Both the position numbers and the translations under genes were made by a program. The notes below the pieces were generated by a model. The model was not told the DNA's origin. It did not search any database and worked only from the letters and a program-made list of their open reading frames with translations. From Undaria pinnatifida (Eukaryota; Sar; Phaeophyceae; Laminariales; Alariaceae), in the NCBI GenBank assembly GCA_012845835.1, contig JABAKD010000006.1:4955044-5019043 (forward strand): a stretch of DNA of 64,000 nt. Reading direction: 5' to 3'. This document shows, in pieces, positions 59,960 to 64,000 of the stretch; within the stretch, counting starts at the first letter, position 1, and every line of letters starts with the position of its first letter.

Positions 59960-62771
59960 ATTATCATCATTGTTATTGTTATTGTTGTTGTTATTATTAT
60001 TATCATCATCATCATCATCATAACATCATCATCATTATTATTATATTATTATATATTCCGGAGTATATTTTACCCGCGCCCCAACCTCCCCCCCCCATGA
60101 TAAACTGGTGCCTTTTTTTTTTTCCTTCCCAAAACCGTCAGGTTTATCCCCTTGAAGGATTTATAGCTTCCACGCACAAATTGCCCGCCCGTCCCCCCCC
60201 CGCCTCCCCCCCCCCCCCCCCCCCCCCCCCCTCCAACCCCGCCCCTTTTGATCAAAACCAGGCCCCCACGTCCTTCAAAACTCCGCCCTCCCCTCACCGG
60301 TTATTCGACTTACGGGATTCACTTGATAAACTGATGCATTTCCTCCCACAGCTGTCAGATTTTGTCCCCCTCAGAAACGTTTTTTTTTATAGTTTCCGCG
60401 CACAGACTGACTAACATCATCACCCTGTTGACCCTGATAGCTACACTGTAGTTGCAAGGGGAGTCGCCGACCTATATCCTTAATGAGGGCACACAGCCCG
60501 TAATACGCGCGATCGGAGCATCACACACAGCTTGCAAATATGAGTTTCTACAAAATCTTCGATCTCACAGCTTGAGTGTATTTTCATTTTTTTATAGTGT
60601 GCATTTTTTTTATTCGTCATTTTTTCATCTACGGTACTCGCATTATGAACTGACATTGTGACTACTCGTACCACAATTGCCTTTCGACAACAAACTACCG
60701 ATGTTTTTTTACATTGAAAGCAGAAAGTTATTCCTTTTTCATTTTTTAGCATGAAGAGTCGTTGACAAACAATGAAAAGACCACAAATGTTTTTCGAGAA
60801 CAAACTACCAACAATGTTCTTGTTTTATTTAAAAATGTAAAACGATTCCTTATTTAACCTAAACAGGGCGCAGGCGGCCGAGTCGGAGTGGACCGACAAG
60901 CAGTTCATGGGGCCGGATCAGTGGGCATGCATAGCGAAGTCGTTCGCCACGGACTTTGCGGATTGCGACACTGTGCTCTTCGGCACCCCCACCCCGCTCG
61001 TCTTCATCAGTCAGTCGTGAGTTACTGGGAAGGAGATGAGAGCGAGGGAGGGAGGGAGGGAGGGAGGGAGGGAGGGTGGGGGAGGTGGATTGGGTGAGTT
61101 GGGGGCAGGGCGGGGGAGTTGGAGTGGGAGCAGTTTGGGGGGGCGAAGGGAGGGGGCAGGGGTGTGGTCTGACGGAAGTACAGCAGTGTACCAGTGTTGT
61201 AAGGCTTAGTTTGGGTAGGCAATTGGTTAACCTTTTGCAGGTGGTCAAGCGGACTAATACCCTCCAATTCCTTAACAAATGGCGTCGACGGCAGGACCAC
61301 GGATTTTTCGGTCGTGGATTATAATCCCAGGAAGCCTCTAATTCCTTAATATCAGGTAATTAACACCAGGTACAAGGTATCAGTGGGTTCAGGTGATTTC
61401 CGTGATATCCGTTACAGCGGGAGCGGACCCAGGAACAATCCCCGAAACGGTCCGAGGAACTGTCCCTATTGATGGATTGTGTTACGTCTCTGGTATCGGC
61501 TTCTACCAAGAAACAGTGTTAGGATCGGCCCCACGAACGGCCCTGGGAACGGTCTCCGGAATGACTGTATATCGTCAGTTTTGACATTACATGGTATCAA
61601 TAGGTATTCGGTCCAGAGTTGTCCCGTCAAACCCCCTTTCGACCTTATATACTACATACAGCAGTGTGTGGAACATTCTGACGACTGTTCTTGACGGATG
61701 TCCTTGACGTCTGTGCGTGGCGGATGCCTTTGACGGATGTCTTTGGCGGATGATATCGACGGGTGTCCCGTCAAGGGGCAAGAGTGCCGTCAAACGACGT
61801 ATCCGTTGCTTGCCGTCAAGGGGCAAGAGTGCCGTCAAACGATGTACCCATTGCTTGTTACGAACGGCAGTTGGAACTATTAGTGATGACGTGGTTGTGC
61901 GCCCTTTTTGCTCGTTGGGGGGTGTTTTTTTCTCGCCTTGCAGGGCAACCGGTATGGCGGAGAAGGTCATCGTGGACGCGAAAGGCACGTGGGGGAACAG
62001 GATCTTCGACGGGTGAGGGCCGACGGGTACCGGCGCCTGGCTGGGCAATGATTGTTGATGGATTAGAGCTCCTAACCGTAGCGATTGATGCTGGTGTTGC
62101 TGATGGCGGTGGAGGTGGGGGTGGTGGTGGTGGTGGTGGTGGGTGATGTGCTCGTTGGTGTTGGTGTTGGTATTGGTGGTGGTGGTGATGTGCTCGTTGG
62201 TGTTGGTGTTGGTATTGGTGTTGGTGCTGGTGTTGGTATTGATGCTTGTGTTGGTGTAGATGTTGTTTTGTGTTGTTTATTGTTGTTTCTGTTACTGTTG
62301 TTGTTGTCGCATTAGCTCATGGCCATCAGCTGGTCCGTAGTCACAGGACAGGTTACAATAACTCCTTGTATTGTTACCTGACGATTTTTTTTCATCATAC
62401 CCCTCGGTCTGTTTGTTTCTTGGTTTTCCGTTCGGTTTTCGTTTCACATGGGGAGGAGGAGGCCCTGCTGTCCTCCCTCCCGAGCGAAGGTTATCGTTCT
62501 TGCCTAGCATATATAAAACTATGGGTGTGTTTTTTCCAGTTATTTGTGTTCAGTTTTTGTTTCAGCTAATAGCTAATAACAGCACAAGTGTTGTTTTTTA
62601 CTCCCGTATTCAACACTCTTGTCTGATGCTTTTGTTGTTCTGTATTTGTTGTCGCACAGGGAGCAAAAAGCGCTGCTTTCCCTCCTGAGCGACTGGCAGC
62701 TGGCTAAGCCTAACCGTGCTGTGGTCACGCTTGGTGGAGACGTCCATCTCGGCGGCTTCACGGACTCGTGG
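40776..62771 (+). CDS. PhoD-like metallophosphatase (11 exons in window, 3' end beyond)
   Basis: A PhoD-family enzyme: a metal-dependent phosphatase or phosphodiesterase with an N-terminal beta-sandwich and a calcineurin-like catalytic domain. Exons: 40776-40987, 41819-41900, 46383-46534, 48046-48177, 48665-48793, 49736-49824, 52448-52555, 56335-56431, 60867-61016, 61944-62012, 62660-62771. Every intron is GT-AG and phases agree throughout, giving 444 codons so far. The start ATG sits in ACCACCATGGC, 11 codons after an in-frame TAG. Motifs: PFLVGPIVGKVTETTARV at the N-domain, VSCNC (150-154), metal-binding HLGDQIYAD (179-187), CDDHEF (256-261), and GGDVHLGGFTDSW (432-444) with the late metal-binding Asp and His. 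No signal peptide is visible, so it is probably intracellular; its substrate cannot be read from sequence. Exon 2's donor (CAG|GTGCCA) is weak. The C-terminus should lie to the right of the window. Confidence 0.93.
42063..42410 (+). repeat. Dispersed repeat R1, plus copy in phosphatase intron 2
   Basis: It begins ACCAGGTAAATACACTCCAG, carries the core module, GGTCGGCGACTCCCCTTGC, GTCAACAGGGTAATGTTAG and AATCTGACAGCTGTGG, and ends near GTCGAATAACCGGTGAGGAG. Confidence 0.8.
42560..43930. repeat. CAATAGG/CCTATTG-rich region
   Basis: The word CCTATTG, its complement CAATAGG, or ATAGGTATTG-type variants occur dozens of times in both orientations on both sides of, and inside, the inverted-repeat element at 42,803-43,541. 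The array is too irregular for a fixed unit. Confidence 0.6.
42803..43541. mobile_element. Inverted-repeat DNA element, about 740 bases
   Basis: The left arm (42,803-42,936) and right arm (43,408-43,541) are inverted copies over about 130 bases: TATCCTCCGGCGGACGGGG, then CTCACCACACTTCCACGTAT, then GTCGATTTAACTCAGTT, ending in CCCAACGCTAGCTGGCGCA. The arm is the same dispersed repeat seen singly at 16,717 and 24,000. The middle has no coding capacity, so it is a foldback or MITE-like element. Confidence 0.8.
44415..44625 (+). repeat. Dispersed repeat R1, short copy
   Basis: It has ATGAAAATACGCTCCAGCTG, the core module, GGTATAGGTCGGCGACTCCC and GTCAGTCTGTGCGCGGAAAC, and is truncated after CTATCAAGCCC. 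Confidence 0.8.
44750..45405 (+). repeat. Interleaved tandem duplications
   Basis: A block GTTACATACCATGTTCACAG ending AACCCAGCCGGGGGGTCAGC occurs at 44,753-44,860 and 44,868-44,975; its end recurs at 45,163-45,215. A second block, from TAGAACAGCTGTTTGTAACT to CATGCCTTCCAA, occurs at 45,000-45,160 and 45,230-45,392. The two blocks together form a larger unit of roughly 220 bases that has been duplicated. Confidence 0.8.
45595..46227 (+). mobile_element. TIR element with a tandemly amplified left end
   Basis: An 81-base unit (GATACCAGGTAGTTGTTATT, then ACGATAGAGGTATTAAGG, then TGGCTGAAACGGTTTCT) is repeated four to five times from 45,606 to 45,930. The element body follows (TGGCGGAGCTCCTTAAGCC, GGGATTTTTCATCCGG), then an inner palindromic block and a right end GTGCATCCTCGATCGCAG, which is a diverged inverted copy of the left terminus. 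The single-unit relative is at 54,036-54,397. Because 81 is a multiple of three, both strands stay open across the array. Confidence 0.75.
46086..46175. mobile_element. Small palindromic MITE-like block, 90 bases
   Basis: Its perfect ends are TTAACCCCTTTA and TAAAGGGGTTAA. The interior has AGAGCCCCCGAACCCC, TCCAAGTAATTTTGTCCCC and GGGTTTCCAGTT. Related blocks are at 8,215-8,310, 17,480-17,660, 18,785-19,185 and 54,250-54,345, some in opposite orientation. Confidence 0.7.
46636..47250 (+). repeat. Two short tandem arrays in phosphatase intron 3
   Basis: 46,636-46,793 is two units of GCGGAACCTGAACCAATGAG to AATCTTGTAAAANGCGTAA. 46,980-47,250 is three units of GGTCTAAGAGTCCGGTACAC, then CATCTGCAA, then TTATTATTTCAGTGTCCTGT. 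Confidence 0.75.
48960..49060 (-). repeat. Core module copy in phosphatase intron 5
   Basis: It has ATCACGCAGCTTGCAAAGAT, then GTCGACCCTTAAAATTATCG, then AACTCACAGCTGACG, followed by AATATACCAGGTAGG. It closely matches 27,330-27,395 and 53,945-54,010. Confidence 0.75.
49835..52195 (+). repeat. 2.3 kb GGT/GTT minisatellite filling phosphatase intron 6
   Basis: It is almost entirely GGTGTT, GGTATT, GGTGGT and close variants, strongly strand-asymmetric (G and T on the sense strand). An interruption at about 50,752-50,885 and another near 51,240-51,290 are non-repetitive. Long open frames here on both strands are repeat translations. Confidence 0.9.
52748..53330 (+). repeat. Compound minisatellite with (TTGGG)n, phosphatase intron 7
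   Basis: Three units of roughly 150-240 bases each carry CAATTCCAACCATTTTGGGA, ACGCACACACACCAACGCCC and a TTGGG run. The longest pentamer run is about 52,997-53,115. A TTGCC run ends the array at 53,245-53,290. Confidence 0.85.
53331..53940. other. Part of phosphatase intron 7, little recognised
   Basis: It holds a short direct duplication (CTTCAGACACAGGCT twice near 53,540-53,570) and an ACTCGCNCGCGNGTGACTC motif at about 53,612 and 53,770. No exon signal was found. Confidence 0.4.
53945..54010 (-). repeat. Core module copy beside the TIR element
   Basis: It reads CATACAGCTTGCAAAGTTGA, then TCGTACTCACAGCTGACG, and lies about 25 bases before the TIR element. Confidence 0.7.
54036..54397 (+). 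mobile_element. Non-autonomous TIR DNA element, complete copy
   Basis: The left end is GCTACGATAGAGGTAGCAAG and the right end GTGGTGCACCTCTATCACAA, inverted over about 13 bases around ACGATAGAGGT. Inside are GGGGCTCCTTAACCC, ATCGTCGGA, GGGATTTTTCATCCGG and the GGGTTAAGCTCCCAAATTGA block. There is no coding capacity. It is the reference for the partial copies at 8,031, 20,140, 21,684 and 45,595. Confidence 0.7.
54398..55440. other. Part of phosphatase intron 7, nothing recognised
   Basis: It contains a diverged duplication of GAGCGANTCTGTNCCNC at 54,508 and 54,560 and an isolated terminal-repeat word (ACGATAGAGGTGTGC, 54,907). No exon is supported. Confidence 0.4.
55610..56334 (+). repeat. 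Tandem array of exon 8 3' splice sites
   Basis: A 77-112-base unit carries CTCTGGTTTTCCCTACATTC, then a GCCTCTTCCTGGCAG acceptor, then TGACATGGTAATATTACC and a C-rich tract. AG positions are 55,660, 55,772, 55,851, 56,066, 56,162, 56,257 and the real one at 56,334, after which exon 8 begins TGACGGACG. The six upstream copies keep the pyrimidine tract and CAG or ACAG but diverge right after TGAC. The C runs reach 23 bases (55,964-55,986). Confidence 0.9.
56585..56645 (+). pseudogene. Decayed partial copy of phosphatase exon 9
   Basis: GCTGGCGGCCGAGTCGGA, then CAGTTCATGAGACCGGATCA parallels exon 9 at 60,867 (GCAGGCGGCCGAGTCGGA, then CAGTTCATGGGGCCGGATCA). It has in-frame stops and no acceptor, and lies in intron 8 about 4.3 kb before the real exon. 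Confidence 0.85.
56688..56785 (+). repeat. (GTT)n microsatellite, about 28 units
   Basis: Pure GTT from about 56,698 to 56,778, ending in ATTATTAC and leading straight into the hairpin end of the inverted 1.25 kb repeat. Confidence 0.95.
56790..58257 (-). repeat. 1.25 kb dispersed repeat, copy B (inverted relative to copy A)
   Basis: It starts with a perfect hairpin, GCATGGGCGCCGGC / GCCGGCGCCCATGC around a four-base loop, then GGGTAGGGCAGG, ACAAGTTAAGGTGTAGCTG, ATGCGCCGTCAAGTAAAAGT, TTTCACGTTGTCGAAATCGG, CTCAGATCCGGGGTCAC and the SINE in minus orientation. About 240 extra bases lie at 57,550-57,840 relative to copy A. It sits in phosphatase intron 8. Confidence 0.85.
58010..58173 (-). mobile_element. 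tRNA-derived SINE (family A), copy 3
   Basis: On the minus strand: A box TGGTCTAGTGG, then TATCCTCGAAAACTACTAAC, B box GAGTTCGATTCCC, then the shared body to GAGAGCGCCTAGCAGCG. It is the best-preserved head of the three copies. Confidence 0.8.
58655..58745 (-). repeat. Dispersed repeat R7, diverged partial copy
   Basis: It shares GACGGATAAGGGAGGCGTTG and CCCTTCGAACAAAGTGATTT with the other copies in inverted orientation, and is truncated on both sides. Confidence 0.55.
58805..58935 (-). mobile_element. tRNA-related SINE (family B), copy 1
   Basis: On the minus strand CAGTGGGTAGTGCTATGTGT leads into CGTGAGTTCGATTCTCACC, a good B box, then a tail with AGCGTGCGCGCTGACG. A plus-strand stretch at 58,745-58,800 carries a matching A-box region (TTGGCTCAGTGGGTAGTGCT), so the two form a short inverted pair. 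Confidence 0.6.
59070..59205 (-). mobile_element. tRNA-related SINE (family B), copy 2
   Basis: On the minus strand TTTCGGCTCAGTGGGCATTA (A-box region) is followed by GTGTCGTGAGTACGATTCTC (B box with one change) and the same AGCGTGCGCGCTGGAGACGT tail as copy 1. It is oriented like copy 1, about 250 bases away. Confidence 0.6.
59397..59590 (-). repeat. Dispersed repeat R7, copy 3
   Basis: Inverted: TTCTCGCTTGTCTCGCTC, GCGGAACGAATACGGCAAGG, GACGGCGCTCGAACGAAG and GAGGCCGAGACGAAAAAAAC, ending CCTGACCGAATCC. Confidence 0.8.
59610..60055. repeat. (ATT)n microsatellite, about 440 bases
   Basis: Nearly uninterrupted TTA/ATT triplets with some GTT and CAT variants. The poly-Leu, poly-Tyr and poly-Ile open frames are artefacts of it. 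Confidence 0.95.
60090..60595 (-). repeat. Dispersed repeat R1, longest minus copy
   Basis: Inverted relative of 35,142-35,560, including a C tract (about 60,205-60,231) at the place where the plus copy has a G tract. It holds AAACCGTCAGGTTTATCCCC, CACCGGTTATTCGACTTACG, CATCACCCTGTTGACCCTGA and GGGGAGTCGCCGACCTATAT, and the core module at 60,515-60,580. Confidence 0.8.
61045..61200 (+). repeat. (GGGA)n run just after exon 9
   Basis: GGGA repeats run 61,045-61,074 and a G-rich stretch continues to about 61,160, starting about 28 bases after the exon 9 donor. Four-G-tract potential on the transcribed strand is high. Confidence 0.8.
61198..61302 (+). mobile_element. Mini-LTR remnant with serine-tRNA-type primer-binding site
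   Basis: 61,198-61,277 runs TGTAAGGCTTAG to CCTTAACA (80 bases, TG...CA). Two bases later comes TGGCGTCGACGGCAGGACC, the same primer-binding site as the elements near 6.7-7.2 kb with one substitution. It matches 6,679-6,599 on the minus strand. I see no clear downstream partner; a decayed TCTAATTCCTTAATATC near 61,337 may be part of one. Confidence 0.6.
61690..61855 (+). repeat. TTGACGG-rich dispersed repeat
   Basis: GTTCTTGACGGATGTCCTTG is followed by two copies of CCGTCAAGGGGCAAGAGTG. Similar sequence appears inverted at 13,670-13,820 (GGCGGCACTCTTGCCCGTTG) and near 12,015-12,055. Confidence 0.6.
62086..62312 (+). repeat. GGT/GTT minisatellite in phosphatase intron 10
   Basis: A short version of the intron 6 array: GGTGTTGGTGTTGGTATTGG units with GATGTGCTC interruptions. 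Confidence 0.85.
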
Positions 62772-62849
62772 GTGAGGAAAGAAGGAAGGAAGGGCGGGGG
62801 GGAGGGGGGGGGTTGTTCACTGGTTAGAAACTATTTCATTTTGGTTCCG

Positions 62850-63660
62850 GTTAAGGGCGAGGTGCTCACCCACCCGACCAGCATACCCCACCAGCATACC
62901 CTAACCTCCTTTTACCAAGCCCCTCCGCATCACTGTAGCGTTATACCCTTTCCCCCTACTCCATCCTGCTGCCCCTCTGCCCCAACCCTTCCCCCCACCC
63001 CTTTGCTCCACTCCCTTACCCTACCCCACCCCCTGATTCTACCCCATCCCCTTGCTCTACCCCCGCCCCTTTTTACTCTACCCCACCCCCTTACTCCACC
63101 CCACCCCCTTTTGACTCTAGCCCACCCCCTTACTTTACCCCACCCCCTTACTCTACCCCACCCCTTTTTCACTCTACGCCACCCCCTTTTTACTCTACCC
63201 CGCCCCCTTACTGTACCACACCCCCTTTCTCTACCCCCACCCCCCTACTCTGCGCCGCCCCCTTGCTCTACCCTACCCCCTTACTCTACCACACCTCCTT
63301 ACTCTACCCCACCCCTACCCCACCGCCTCACTCTACCCCAACCCCTTTTTCCTCTCCTCCACCCGCTTACCATCCCTGTTCCTCCTGACTGTGGTAGAAA
63401 AATGGTTCGGAAGTGCCTTTGTACCAGATGACGACGCCAGCCCCCCCCCCACCCCCTCACCCCATCCCCTAACCCTATCCCATCCCCATTCCACCCAACC
63501 CTACCCCATCCCTTTACCCTGTCGCACCCCACGCCACCCCCTTACGCCACCCCCTTACGCCACCCCCTTACGCCACCCCCTTCCGCTACCCCCTCACGCC
63601 ACCCCCTCACGCCACCCCCTCACGCCACCCCCTTACGCCACCCCCTTACGCTATCCCCCC
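62850..63660 (+). repeat. CCCCACCCCCTTACTCTA minisatellite
   Basis: Units of 12-20 bases. 62,980-63,350 is built on CTCTACCCCACCCCCTTA. 63,525-63,655 is a cleaner 13-base repeat, CGCCACCCCCTTA. It follows the exon 11 donor (TGG|GTGAGG), so it lies in intron 11. The in-frame continuation of exon 11 into it is not taken as coding. Confidence 0.85.
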
Positions 63661-64000
63661 CCTTGATATAGAGGTAACTAATATTACGGGAATCGGGATC
63701 TTCAGGACTGGGTCGCTCACAGCGCAGCGGGGAAATTCGACCCCCTCTGAAAACAGTACGTTAACTTCGCGCCCTCATAGCGCGCTCCCAGACGCACGGC
63801 CAGGCTCGCGCCTTCGCAATGCGGCACCTGGTGGCCTAGCGAACAGAATGGCTCGTTGCGTGCGGTCTCGATTGTCCCTGCTGGGTTGGAATGTCGTGAA
63901 AAGCGCGCCGAACCCCGCAGAACCGACGTCTTTCGTCTTTCGGCAGCAAACCTGCACTTTCATTTGCTTCCGATCGCAAAAAAGTGACAGTCCCGTTTTG
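63661..64000. other. Right end of window, nothing recognised
   Basis: Unique, moderately GC-rich sequence. The next phosphatase exon was looked for here and not found, so it is expected further right. Confidence 0.4.

Noticed and set aside
59478-60023. A 181-codon frame of Leu, and Tyr and Ile frames in the same place
   Set aside because: Translation of an (ATT)n microsatellite.
62772-63431. In-frame continuation of phosphatase exon 11 into about 220 Pro-rich codons
   Set aside because: Exon 11 ends at a good donor (TGG|GTGAGG) and the continuation is a C-rich minisatellite, so it is read as intron.

Overview
This window is nuclear DNA of a eukaryote with long spliceosomal introns, very many microsatellites and minisatellites, long G/C homopolymers and dense interspersed repeats. 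No organism name can be read from it. The retroelement protein style, the intron sizes (about 0.35-4.5 kb, GT-AG) and the two algal-type housekeeping genes fit a stramenopile, most plausibly a brown alga; that placement is inference.

Two real protein-coding genes can be assembled exon by exon, with reading phase preserved at every junction. (1) A presenilin gene on the minus strand, about 12,601-23,148, with ten proposed exons. It carries the YD, GLGD and PALP signatures of the gamma-secretase catalytic subunit and a stop codon at 12,601-12,603; only the first exon and one acceptor are uncertain. (2) A PhoD-like metallophosphatase gene on the plus strand, from an ATG at 40,776 to at least 62,771. 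Eleven exons lie in the window and the 3' end lies beyond it. The two genes diverge from a 17.6 kb interval of repeats with no recognisable gene.

Layout: 1-7,805 holds a decayed Ty3/gypsy LTR retrotransposon (236-6,992, minus) abutting a small TRIM-like LTR element (6,993-7,805). Both use a primer-binding site matching the 3' end of a serine tRNA. 7,806-12,600 is repeat-rich and gene-poor. 12,601-23,148 is presenilin. 23,149-40,775 is repeats: two tRNA-derived SINE copies, a 1.3 kb dispersed repeat whose inverted partner lies at 57-58 kb, tandem duplications, minisatellites and one weak candidate exon. 40,776-64,000 is the phosphatase gene, with introns loaded with TIR elements, SINEs, an LTR remnant and several kb of GT-rich and C-rich minisatellites.

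The most unusual observation is that fragments of real exons and splice sites are repeated inside the neighbouring introns of both genes. Presenilin has several decayed copies of parts of its exon 4 and one copy of the end of its exon 9. The phosphatase gene has seven tandem copies of the 3' splice site of exon 8 (the last is the real one) and a decayed partial copy of exon 9. Such repeated splice-site segments could act as decoys or could record a local duplication process.
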